A stretch of 64,000 nt of DNA from JAETTH01 sp964455975. GTDB lineage: Bacteria > Bacillota > Clostridia > TANB77 > CAG-508. The stretch lies in NCBI GenBank assembly GCA_964455975.1, contig CAYVYP010000001.1:1-64000 (forward strand), read 5' to 3'. Below the pieces are notes generated by a model. It was not told the DNA's origin, made no database searches, and was given only the letters and a program-made list of their open reading frames with translations. The position numbers and the translations under genes are program-made. Below are positions 12,140 to 21,800 of the stretch, one piece after another; position 1 is the stretch's first letter; each line of letters starts with the position of its first letter.

Positions 12140-12214
12140 TTTTTTTCACCTCTTAATTTATATTTTAGATTATAACATAGCATTTTTTTTTTGTAAACAA
12201 TTGTAAATAATTAT

Positions 12215-12252
12215 ATAAAAAAACTCTCCCAGCTTTATCTCTGAGAGAATTT
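12215..12252 (-). terminator. Intrinsic terminator after the 1512-residue surface protein
   Basis: On the minus strand CTCTC..GGGAGAG pairs around a short loop and is followed by seven T. Confidence 0.7.
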
Positions 12253-12263
12253 TTATTTTATTT

Positions 12264-15200
12264 CTATCCTATTACATATTTTTTAATTAATATTACTCCA
12301 CCTGTTATTGTTATTAAAACTGCTCCTACTAATCCTAAATACATTGGTACAGAACCTGTTGAAACACCTAATAAAACTGGTGCATCATCTATATCATCTT
12401 CACCTGGCACTTTATTGTCTGGTGTAGAATCTATATCTGGTGTATGACTATCATTATAGTCTTTACTTATTTCTGCTATATTTGTCATTACTCCCATATT
12501 ATCGTTTCCATTTACCCATGTAAGAAGTACCTCTACTGTTGCACTTTCTCCTGGTTGTAATAATGTATTTTCTAGTTTTTTAGTTGCTATTTTAGATTCG
12601 TCATTATCTCTTATATACCAATCTGGATTATCTGCTTGAACAAATTTTAATCCCTTTGGAACATAATCTGTAACTTCTTTAGCATATCCTGCTATTTCAC
12701 CTTCATTAGTTACTTTAATTTTATATCTAAATTTTACTGTTACTTTATTAATATTTTTTCTATAAAGTTCTACTTTAACAATTGGCTCTGGATTTTCGTC
12801 TCCTGTATGTCCTGTTTCTTGTACTGTTGTTTTTCCATTTTCAGTTACAATTGCTTGTGTTACCCATTTTTTTAAGCTTAAATCAAAGTATTTAACTTTA
12901 ACTTTATCAATATCAATATCATCTTCTCCTGGTTTATCATTATCTGGAGTTGAATCTCTATCAATTACATCTTTTCCATTTTCATCTGAATCGTTTGAAA
13001 TTTGTGCTGTATTTATTAAAATTCTATCAGATGTTTCTGGTTCTGTTACTTTAAAGTTAACTTTAACATCTTTGTAATCTGGATTTAATGGTTCTACTGT
13101 ACTTAATCCTTTAGTATTATCAAAAGCATTTATTAAATTTGCTCCACTTGTTTTTTCTTGCTCTTTAGATAAATAGTCTGTTCTAATATCAACTGCTTTT
13201 GTAAGATCCTCTGTAACATTTCCTTCTTCATCATACATTACCCATCTATACTCTTTATTTAATTCGTTATCTGGTAAGAATTCTAATCCTTCTGGAATAT
13301 CATCTTTTATTTGTTTTGCATATCCAGATCTAGTTCCTTCATTATAAACTCTTATTGTATATGTAACTATATTCCCAGTAACTACATCTATTGGGTCTTT
13401 TGGATGTGTATATGTTGCTGTAGTTATTAATTTTCCATCTTTATCAACTGTATTTATTTTACTAACATCTACAACTGGCTCTCTTGATGGTGATACTACT
13501 TTTCCTTCAACTTCAGTAATAAATTTTCTTAATGCTAAATCAAAATATGTTAATTTAACATGATCAACATCTATATCATCTTCTGTTGGAATATTATTAT
13601 CAGGAGTTGAATCTCTATCTGTTACATCATTTCCATTATCATCTGCATCTTTTGAAATTTCTGCTGTATTTGTTATTATATTAGTTGATGTATCTGGTTC
13701 TACAACTTTAAAATTAACTTTAACATCTTTATATGATAATGTTTTCATTGTTGTTTCATCATAAGCTAATATTAAATTATCTTTGCTTATTTTTTCTTGC
13801 TCTTTTGATAAATAATCTGTTCTAATTTCTACTGCTTTTGTAACATCTTTAGTTACTTTTCCATCTTTATCATACATTACCCATCTATATTCTTTATTTA
13901 AAGCATTATCTGGTAAAAATTCTAATCCTTCTGGAATATCATCTTTTAATTCTTGTACATATCCATCAATTTCACCTTCATTATACATTCTTATTGTATA
14001 TGTAACTATATCTCCTGTAGCTACAGGAACTGGGTCTTTTGGATGAGTATATTTTGCTGTTGTTACTACTTTTCCATCTACTGTTTTATTTAAATTTGTA
14101 ACATCTACTTGTGGTTCTCTTGATGGTGATACAACCATATCATTTACTTTTGTTATAAATTTTCTTAAAGATAAATCAAATTGTTTTATTACTAATTTTT
14201 CAAAATCATCATCATCTTCTTGTCCTGGTACATATGATTTGTTTATTTCATTATCTTTATAGTTTGGTAAATTTTCATCTGATGGTAAAACAACATTTTT
14301 AGGTGTTGAATCTCTATCTATTACTTCATTTCCATTTTTATCACTATCATTAGTAATATCAGCAATATTTGTTATTTTTTTATCAATTACTGCTGTAGAT
14401 TTCACCTTACATTCAACTTGAATATCTTTATAATCTAATTTAGTTCCGTCATACGCTTTTAAAAGATTTTTATCATCTTGATTTTTTGATAAATAATCAG
14501 TTCTTATTGTTCTAAGAGTATCATCATTTCCATCTAGTAACCATCTGTATTTTGTATTTATTGTACTATTTACAATAAACTCTAACTCTGCTGGTAAATG
14601 ATCTGTTATTTCTTTTGCATAACCATCTGTCTCGCCTTCGTTATATATTCTTAAAGTATATACAACTATGTCACCAATTTGTACTCCAACTGGAGTTTTT
14701 GAATGATTATATGTAGCTGTAGTTATTCTGTTTCCATTTTCTATAGTATTTAATTTACTAGTATCTACTTGTGGTTCTCTTATATAATTTCCACTTGCAT
14801 CTTTTAAATCTTTATCATTAACTTTTGTTATAAATTTTCTTAAAGATAAATCAAATTCTTTAACTCTTAATTTTTCAAAATCGTCATCATCTTCTTGTCC
14901 TGGTACATATGAATTATTTATTTCATTATCTTTATATCCTGGTAAATTTGTATCTGATGGTAAAACAACATTTTTAGGTGTTGAATCTCTATCTTTATCT
15001 ATTTTAGTTCCACTTGAATTAGCTTCTTCTGTAATGTCTGCTATATTAGTTATTTTAATTGATGTGTCTGTTAATTTTACTTTACATGCAATTTGTACAT
15101 CTCTATAATCTAACTTTGTACCATTAAATGCTGATATTTTATTTTCAGAAGTTGTATTTGCATTATTTGCAAAAGATAAATATCCTGTTTTTATTGTTCT

Positions 15201-16802
15201 TCCTGTAGAATCATTAATTGTATCTACAACCCATCCATAAGTTTTATTTATTGCATTATCTGGTAAAAATTCTAATTCTGCTGGTAAATGATCTGTTATT
15301 TCATTTACATAACCATCTACTATTCCTTCATTATATACTCTTATTGTATAAACAACTACATCATCTGTATCTACTACAATTGGATTTTTAGTATGATTAT
15401 ATATTGCAGTTGTTACTAAATTTCCATTTACTATTTTATTTAAATTTGTAACATCTACTTGTGGCTCTCTTGATGGAGATACTGTTACATTATTTATTGT
15501 TGTTATAAACTTTCTTAATGCAAAATCTGGAGATGGTTTTGTTATATCCACTGGTTCTTCTAAAGATAAACTCTTATCTTCTCTATCTATTATAGCTAAT
15601 GGTTGTGTTGTTGTAAACTGCGTATCTTGACTTGATGCTATTAAATTAATTGTACTATTTCCTTTATAATTAGCTGTTACAGAAACCTTTACCTTTGAAA
15701 TTGTATCATTTGTTAAAGGTATTTGAATATAAAAATTTTCTCCTATTAATTGTTCTATTGTTTTTGTTGTTTGAGCTTTGTTACTATCTAACATTGTATA
15801 GTTTGTAATATTTGCTCCATTTTGATCTTTAATTGTTGCTGCAAAATTTGTATATGCATTGTCATTTTCTTTTGTAATTTTAAATGGTCCTATTACATAA
15901 TTGCTACCACTTATTTCACTTGTAGCATTATTGTTAATTGATAATGGTGCTGATATAGTATTTTGAGTATAACTTGTTTTAGTTGCTGCTGTATTTATTA
16001 AATATCCATATAAAGCTCCTGCATATTGTAAACGATAATCTGCATCATCTTGTGTTTTATTACTTGTTGTTTGTGTTGTTCCTAAAGAAGTATACTCAGA
16101 TTGATCTATGCTTGTATATTTTCCAGGTGTACGCTCTGTTTTTGTTATATATGGTGAAATAGTATTTCCTACATCAAACCCTGTACCATCATCCATATTT
16201 GTAAAATGCCAAATTGCAGCTTGTTGAATAACCTCTATATCATCATCTGTTAGAAGTGTTTTTGCATCTTCGGCATCCATCTCGTTTGAATCATAATTTT
16301 CTGCAGCTTGTAATAAAGCTAATTTATCTGCTACTTTATTAGCATTTTTAGGAAGATATATATTATCTAATAACCATAAAAGTGATCCATAATTATTAGT
16401 AGGTATTAAACTTATATATTTACTTAAATATGAATCTGTTTTATCCCCATTCATATCTCTAAAAATATCATATTGTATTTCTGCTAAATTATTTCCTTCA
16501 ACTGAAAAACCTGGTCCACCTTTAATACAGTATATGCTATTACTCCAGTCTATATTTGTATTATTTGCTTCTCCTGTTAATGGATAAGATACAACTTTAA
16601 ATACAGTTTTTGAACCAGACATATATCCATATCCAGACTCTCTAATTTGAACTATTCCTAATTTTAATGGAGTTGTTCTTGTTAAACTCATACCTGCAAT
16701 TTCTTCTTTTGTTAATGCATATGATGAATTAATTATTCCTCCAAAAATTAAACTTAAAATTAGCATAAAAATAATTGCTAAAAATACTTTTTTAGTTTTC
16801 AT
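12264..16802 (-). CDS. Large surface protein: thioester domain plus five DUF11-like repeats
   Basis: 1512 residues. A signal peptide ends near residue 29 (NSSYA). An N-terminal TQXA-type thioester domain is suggested by Cys92 (SIYCIKGGPG) and the Gln in VIQQAAIWHF (about 193), which in this family can form an internal bond that binds host surfaces covalently. From about residue 420 there are five repeats of about 190-220 residues, each opening with F-D/A-L-x-L-R/K-K-F/W-I/V and most containing REPQVD and PAELEFL or PEGLEFLPDN motifs; these are DUF11/fimbrial D2-like domains that probably form a stalk. The C-terminus has STGSVP, a membrane helix and a short basic end (KKYVIG), i.e. a sorting-signal layout without a clear LPXTG. 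The sortase gene lies just upstream on the same strand. No in-frame CGG occurs in the whole gene. Confidence 0.85.
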   Translation of the reverse strand: MKTKKVFLAIIFMLILSLIFGGIINSSYALTKEEIAGMSLTRTTPLKLGIVQIRESGYGYMSGSKTVFKVVSYPLTGEANNTNIDWSNSIYCIKGGPGFSVEGNNLAEIQYDIFRDMNGDKTDSYLSKYISLIPTNNYGSLLWLLDNIYLPKNANKVADKLALLQAAENYDSNEMDAEDAKTLLTDDDIEVIQQAAIWHFTNMDDGTGFDVGNTISPYITKTERTPGKYTSIDQSEYTSLGTTQTTSNKTQDDADYRLQYAGALYGYLINTAATKTSYTQNTISAPLSINNNATSEISGSNYVIGPFKITKENDNAYTNFAATIKDQNGANITNYTMLDSNKAQTTKTIEQLIGENFYIQIPLTNDTISKVKVSVTANYKGNSTINLIASSQDTQFTTTQPLAIIDREDKSLSLEEPVDITKPSPDFALRKFITTINNVTVSPSREPQVDVTNLNKIVNGNLVTTAIYNHTKNPIVVDTDDVVVYTIRVYNEGIVDGYVNEITDHLPAELEFLPDNAINKTYGWVVDTINDSTGRTIKTGYLSFANNANTTSENKISAFNGTKLDYRDVQIACKVKLTDTSIKITNIADITEEANSSGTKIDKDRDSTPKNVVLPSDTNLPGYKDNEINNSYVPGQEDDDDFEKLRVKEFDLSLRKFITKVNDKDLKDASGNYIREPQVDTSKLNTIENGNRITTATYNHSKTPVGVQIGDIVVYTLRIYNEGETDGYAKEITDHLPAELEFIVNSTINTKYRWLLDGNDDTLRTIRTDYLSKNQDDKNLLKAYDGTKLDYKDIQVECKVKSTAVIDKKITNIADITNDSDKNGNEVIDRDSTPKNVVLPSDENLPNYKDNEINKSYVPGQEDDDDFEKLVIKQFDLSLRKFITKVNDMVVSPSREPQVDVTNLNKTVDGKVVTTAKYTHPKDPVPVATGDIVTYTIRMYNEGEIDGYVQELKDDIPEGLEFLPDNALNKEYRWVMYDKDGKVTKDVTKAVEIRTDYLSKEQEKISKDNLILAYDETTMKTLSYKDVKVNFKVVEPDTSTNIITNTAEISKDADDNGNDVTDRDSTPDNNIPTEDDIDVDHVKLTYFDLALRKFITEVEGKVVSPSREPVVDVSKINTVDKDGKLITTATYTHPKDPIDVVTGNIVTYTIRVYNEGTRSGYAKQIKDDIPEGLEFLPDNELNKEYRWVMYDEEGNVTEDLTKAVDIRTDYLSKEQEKTSGANLINAFDNTKGLSTVEPLNPDYKDVKVNFKVTEPETSDRILINTAQISNDSDENGKDVIDRDSTPDNDKPGEDDIDIDKVKVKYFDLSLKKWVTQAIVTENGKTTVQETGHTGDENPEPIVKVELYRKNINKVTVKFRYKIKVTNEGEIAGYAKEVTDYVPKGLKFVQADNPDWYIRDNDESKIATKKLENTLLQPGESATVEVLLTWVNGNDNMGVMTNIAEISKDYNDSHTPDIDSTPDNKVPGEDDIDDAPVLLGVSTGSVPMYLGLVGAVLITITGGVILIKKYVIG

Positions 16803-16846
16803 ATTTTTTACCTTCCTTTTACTCTTAAATATAAGTATCTATCATT

Positions 16847-16874
16847 ATTTTACTAAATATAAAATATAAGTCAA
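16847..16874 (-). promoter_or_regulatory. Putative promoter of the surface-protein gene at 12264
   Basis: TTGACT and TAAAAT are 16 bases apart on the minus strand, 45 bases before the start codon. The gene-free stretch 16803-17106 (304 bases) otherwise holds this promoter, the sortase terminator at 17071 and a short imperfect palindrome around 16939-16962 (GGAAG..GTTCC); I see no gene in it. Confidence 0.65.
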
Positions 16875-17070
16875 TACCCATATTTTAGCATTTTTCTTAC
16901 ATTTTAATAAAATCAAAATTTATGTGTTTTTTCCTTTTACGGAAGCTGGTAATCTACGTTCCCACTACGTTTTTAAACACTTATATAACAATTATATTAC
17001 ATTTTTGTTAAAAAATCAACTTATTATGTATATTTAATCATATTTTTGCGTATTTCCCTAGTATTGGGTC

Positions 17071-17108
17071 AAAAAAAGACAAGCTTTTTTGTAATATGCT
17101 TATCTTTT
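17071..17108 (-). terminator. Intrinsic terminator after the sortase gene
   Basis: AGATAAGC pairs with GCTTGTCT on the minus strand and is followed by a run of T. It begins at the stop codon of the sortase gene. Confidence 0.7.
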
Positions 17109-17892
17109 ATTTTACTTCTCTTGCTTTTACAACAACTCTTGATTTACTATCATCAGTACATGTTATTAATGTTATTTCTTTTTTTCCATCTGTTAATTGA
17201 GTTGTAAAAGATCTATCTTGTGTATCTGGATCAATAGTAAATTTATCATATACTGCATACTGTATTGTTCTTCCTTTACTTACATCTTTTATTTCTATTA
17301 TATCACCATTTACTAATGTTGGAACTTTACTAAAAAATCTAGTATTTCTATAATTATGCCCTACTATACAAAAGTTTCCCACTTCATTTAGTCCTGAACC
17401 CCAGAATTCACAAGGAGAATTTTTAAGTAAATTTTCTGTTTCTTCAAGTGATTTTGTTTGTCCCGATAATATTGGATAATTTACATTAATTTTAGGTATA
17501 GTTATTGTTCCTATTGTTGTATATTTATACCCTGCTGAAGATGTTTGAACCTCAAGTGGTACATCCTTTTCTTTTTCTAGTAATTCATCTACTTTTATTT
17601 CTTCTACCTGAACTTGCTGGTTATATTCTAATGCTACAACTATAACATCATTATCAGATACTTTTATTGTTGTATCATCTTTTATTTTTTCTGGCTCTTT
17701 AAACTCTATTTCAGATAAAATTTCCTTTGAAACCTCTTCTGCCTTGTTCATATCATATTGTGCATATATGTAATAAGAAAATAAAGAAAGCATTAAAAGA
17801 ATAGAAAAAACAAACTCTATTTTATACAGTTTTCTTTTTCTCTTCAGTTCAGGTGTAACATATAACTTTTCAGTAATTAGAATCTGATTCAT
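17107..17892 (-). CDS. Sortase (class uncertain)
   Basis: 261 residues from the ATG at 17892, chosen because AAAGGG lies just upstream; an in-frame start at 17922 would add 10 basic residues. A basic N-terminus is followed by one membrane segment (about 25-45) and a spacer rich in Glu and Lys. The catalytic domain shows the three sortase residues: His in FCIVGHNYRN, Cys in TLITCTDD and Arg in SKSRVVVKA. Sortases cut a sorting signal and join the protein to the wall peptide or to a pilin lysine. The neighbouring proteins end in PPTGE, PPLGE, STG or KTG before a membrane helix, so this enzyme probably recognises a variant of LPXTG. The class (B, C or D) cannot be settled by eye. Confidence 0.9.
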   Translation of the reverse strand: MNQILITEKLYVTPELKRKRKLYKIEFVFSILLMLSLFSYYIYAQYDMNKAEEVSKEILSEIEFKEPEKIKDDTTIKVSDNDVIVVALEYNQQVQVEEIKVDELLEKEKDVPLEVQTSSAGYKYTTIGTITIPKINVNYPILSGQTKSLEETENLLKNSPCEFWGSGLNEVGNFCIVGHNYRNTRFFSKVPTLVNGDIIEIKDVSKGRTIQYAVYDKFTIDPDTQDRSFTTQLTDGKKEITLITCTDDSKSRVVVKAREVK

Positions 17893-17926
17893 ACCCTTTC
17901 CCTTTCTTACATATCTATACAATTTT

Positions 17927-17954
17927 ATTATAACATATTAATTAAAATTTTCAA
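17927..17954 (-). promoter_or_regulatory. Putative promoter of the sortase gene
   Basis: TTGAAA and TATAAT are 16 bases apart on the minus strand; the -35 box overlaps the last codons of the upstream gene. Confidence 0.5.
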
Positions 17955-18718
17955 ATATTTTTTGGAGATTTCATTTTGTATTTTTCAGCTATATATAAAC
18001 CATTTATAAATTTTTTATATTCTTTTATATTAGTTCTAATTTCAGCATATTTCATTAAACGCTTTAAGTCAATATCATATTTTTCAAAAATATTTTCATA
18101 TATTGTTTGTAATTCTTTTCCTTGATATTGAATATATAATTTGTCAACATATAAATCAATCATTATTTTTTCTATTGATACATATGTTTTGTTTTCTTCT
18201 TTGAGTAATGGTGATTTTATATGTAATGGTTTAATAATTATTAAATTTTCAGTATTTATATATAAATTTCTATTATGATTAAAAATATCCTGTGTTATTA
18301 TTGTATATTTTCTAAAACATTTCATTTTCAATAAATTAACAATTAAATCTAATGCTATTTTTTCTGTTTCAATAATTATATAATTACTCATTACATAATG
18401 CAAAGTAAATTCATTTAAAATGTTTGTATTCCAAACTATAAAATTAATTTCTGGGTATTCTTTTTTTATTAATTTATATATTACATTCTCTTCATTATTT
18501 ACTTTATACTTGTAAATTAGCTTTGTAACTATGATATACTTGTTTTTTGCAATTTCTTTTATTTTATTTTCACTTTTTAATATTCCAATAATATTTCTAA
18601 TTGTTTTTTCGTTTTCAATATTATTTACTTGTTTAGCTATAATTTTGATGTCATTCTTTTCAAAGCTTTTATCTTCGTATTCTTCTTTTAATTTTTCTAA
18701 TATTTCAATATATCTCAT
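17951..18718 (-). CDS. DUF6577/AbiEi-like winged-helix protein
   Basis: 255 residues from the ATG at 18718, which has GAGGTG five bases upstream; an earlier in-frame ATG (18736) has none. The first 70 residues look like a winged helix (EKTIRNIIGILKSENKIKEI). The middle part (INFIVWNTNILNEFTLHYV) and the end resemble DUF6577 proteins, which are related to AbiEi-type antitoxin/transcription factors of type IV toxin-antitoxin pairs. No nucleotidyltransferase toxin is adjacent, so it is either an orphan regulator or belongs to a different system. It has its own promoter, and the sortase follows 58 bases later. Base composition is as AT-rich as its neighbours. Confidence 0.6.
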   Translation of the reverse strand: MRYIEILEKLKEEYEDKSFEKNDIKIIAKQVNNIENEKTIRNIIGILKSENKIKEIAKNKYIIVTKLIYKYKVNNEENVIYKLIKKEYPEINFIVWNTNILNEFTLHYVMSNYIIIETEKIALDLIVNLLKMKCFRKYTIITQDIFNHNRNLYINTENLIIIKPLHIKSPLLKEENKTYVSIEKIMIDLYVDKLYIQYQGKELQTIYENIFEKYDIDLKRLMKYAEIRTNIKEYKKFINGLYIAEKYKMKSPKNI

Positions 18719-18774
18719 TTTGCACCTCACAGGCATTTTGATTTTTTCTGTTTTTTTTCACTTTGCCCACTTTT

Positions 18775-18803
18775 ATTTTAACATATTGTTTTTAGTTAGT
18801 CAA
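18775..18803 (-). promoter_or_regulatory. Putative promoter of the DUF6577-like gene
   Basis: TTGACT and TAAAAT are separated by 17 bases on the minus strand, about 57 bases before the start codon. Confidence 0.65.
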
Positions 18804-18809
18804 TATTAT

Positions 18810-18846
18810 AAAAAAAGATGTTCTAAGATTTTAGAACACCTTTTTT
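18810..18846 (-). terminator. Intrinsic, probably bidirectional terminator
   Basis: GGTGTTCTAA pairs with TTAGAACATC around a 4-base loop, with T runs at both ends. It lies just after the stop of the 1763-residue surface-protein gene and just upstream of the promoter at 18775. Confidence 0.8.
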
Positions 18847-18880
18847 AGAATTAAATATTTTATTTTTATAGAATTAATTT

Positions 18881-21800
18881 TTATTTTTTAGAATCTAATA
18901 CAAATTTTTTAATTATTACTATACCAACTATTAATATAATTGCTCCTATAAATCCTATTACGTAATAAATTGGTGTTTCTCCTGTAGGTGGCATAATACT
19001 TATATTTTTTGCCCAGTCTGTATCTGGTTCTTCTGGTTTAACATCTGGATCTGATAAATTTGGATTTTGATTTCCTGGTACAGATGAATAATCTCTTCTA
19101 CCTGTTGTAGTTGAATATTGTAATATTTCTGCTATATTACCATAAATCATTTCTTCAGAATCATTTCCTGGTGATAATACTTTTGACAATGTTAATTTTA
19201 ATTCTTTTGTACTATATGGGTCCATATTATCAGTATTTAAACTTTCATTTACTATCATACTATTATTATTTAATTTTATACTTCCATTAATTAAATTATC
19301 TTTATCAAATGTATTAGTATTTTTTTGTAAATCTTGATATGTTTTACTTCCATCTTCCAAAGAATTTTTATTTAATGAATATAAGTTCCATCCCGTATTA
19401 TCTTCTTTTCTGAAAGTAATATTGTTATCTACATAGTCCAATACCTTATTAATTCTTAATATTGATAATTCAGTACTTGCATCATGTTTTCCAGTATAAT
19501 AGGTACTTCCCAAATATGTTCCTATACTATCTTTTCCTTGGATTTCAGGAATTTCTTCATATTTTTCATTATTAGGATTATTAATATTATTCAAAAATTC
19601 TCGTTTGTCACCTGCAACAGTATTTATTTCACTATTATTTGTTATTGTAATTTTATAATCTATTATAATAGTTGAACCCTGCATTAATTCTTTATCTAAA
19701 TATATTAATGTTGTTCTATTTAAAGTATCTCTTATATGCTCTTTTTTCAAGTTTCCATTATTAACATCTGGCATTAATCCAGCATTTGAATCAACTTGCG
19801 TTTTTCCATTTGCTAATATTAATCTTAATCTAGTTATTTCTTTATTAAGAACTATATTTGTTTTTGGTCTTTCTTCTAACCCCAAATCAATATTATTTAC
19901 ACTATATGCTCTACTGTCTGTTTCTTTAAGTTCATTTGTATTATATTCAATTCTTATAGAAATTTTAGCAGTATCAGCATACATCCAAGTTTCTTTCTCA
20001 AGTTCTGCAATTAGTTTTTTATCATCTTCAGTTTTGCCCGGATTTCTATCTGGTGATGCTAAAACACTTCCATTATAATTTGATATTGTACTTGAATATT
20101 TAATTTGTCTTAATCTTTGTGCTTCATTATCTTTTGCATCAGATATTTTTTCATTATTATTAAATTTGGCTAAATCAAACCATTCTTCTTTTAATGAATC
20201 TTTTCCAGTTTGATATGCTGTTGATTTGTAATCTTGTCCATTATAAGATTTCTCATTAGATCCACCATTTTCAATAGTTAATACTGTTTTATCTGTATCA
20301 CCATATTTAAATCTTACAACAAAGTTTCCTGCAACAAATTGGCTAAATTCATATTTACCTTTGTCTGCTGAAATGTTTAAGAAACTTCTAAATGGACTAT
20401 TAGTATCATTTTTTATTTCTTCTTCTGCTGTATCATTTAAATTTCCATTATTATCTACATATTTATATGTATTATCTCCGGTTAACATTTCTCTCCAAAT
20501 ATATTCATATTCTTTTCCGTCTATTTGTACTAATTCTACTAATTGAATTGTAACACCATTAATTCTTGTTTTTTCAGTGTCTTTTAATTCTCCATCTCCT
20601 ACAATTTGCCCAGATTCTAAAGTATTTGTTCTTGAATCCTCCCAAACAATACCATTAATTTTTCTATCTTCTTCTGAATCTTCTCTTAATTTAATAGTAA
20701 TTATTGGTGCTGCAGAAGTATCTGTTTCATAGTTTTTATCTCCTGGTGTGTAATTATATGGAGCTGAATTACAATCTATCTTTCCTAAATAATTATTATT
20801 TGTATAATTTCCATTTGAATCTTTATTATTATCATAGTATGTAGAATAAGATTTTACTTCTGTATATTGTTCTTTATTTCCTCTTATTACTGAATTTTTT
20901 AAGTTCTCATAATCTTGTTTATTTACTTCAAATGTTACAGATATTATTGCATATTCTCCTGGTTTCATTCTTACATCTTTTAGGCTAGTAGTAGTCATTA
21001 CATTATAACCATTAACTTTAGTATTTGAAGTGTTCCAAACAATAGCATGTTCTGTGTTAGATGATTCTGTATTTAATCTATATGTAGAAGCTTTTGCAAC
21101 TGTCTTGCTTTCCGTTTCTTGTGTAGTTGCATTTTTATAAATTTCTAATTGTTTTGCCTTATCTACTAATGTATATGTTTCATCATAGTAATTTACAATT
21201 TCATTTACTCCTACATAGTTTTGTTCATCTACAGATTTATTTGTTACTCTTATTTTATATGTAACAAATACTTTTAATTCTTCATCTGTTACTTTGCTAC
21301 TATAAATTTTATCAATTACCTCTTCATTATTATTTAAATTATTAGTATTTTTATAATCATCTATTCTATAATTATAATCTGATTTATATAAAGCAGTATT
21401 ATATGTTATTTTAGAACTATCAGCTGGAGATAATATTGAATTTTGTATATCTATTTCTAGTCCTTCCATATCTGTTCTTCTATTGTATTTATAAGTTGTT
21501 TCATTTTTGTTTATTGTTACAACAGATTTTTCAACATCTTCTCTTATATCTAAATCTACTACTGACCTTTTTACTAGTCCTAAATTTATATGCTCTAAAT
21601 ATGGATATACTTTATTATAAGTAATTCCTGCAACAGTTCTATCTATATTTGAAATATGAATACTACTATCAATAGGTAATTTATCAATTCCAGCTGCCTG
21701 TGTTGTAGCAGAAATTTTATATTTATCTAAAGTTCTTCCATCTTTATCTGTTGTAATTAATGAAGCATAATTTTGATTTGTCTCATTATTTTCTGTAATA

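Noticed and set aside
16875..17070. Possible c-di-GMP riboswitch before the 12264 gene
   Set aside because: I compared the palindrome-containing leader with the GEMM core and found no match; only a short imperfect hairpin is present.
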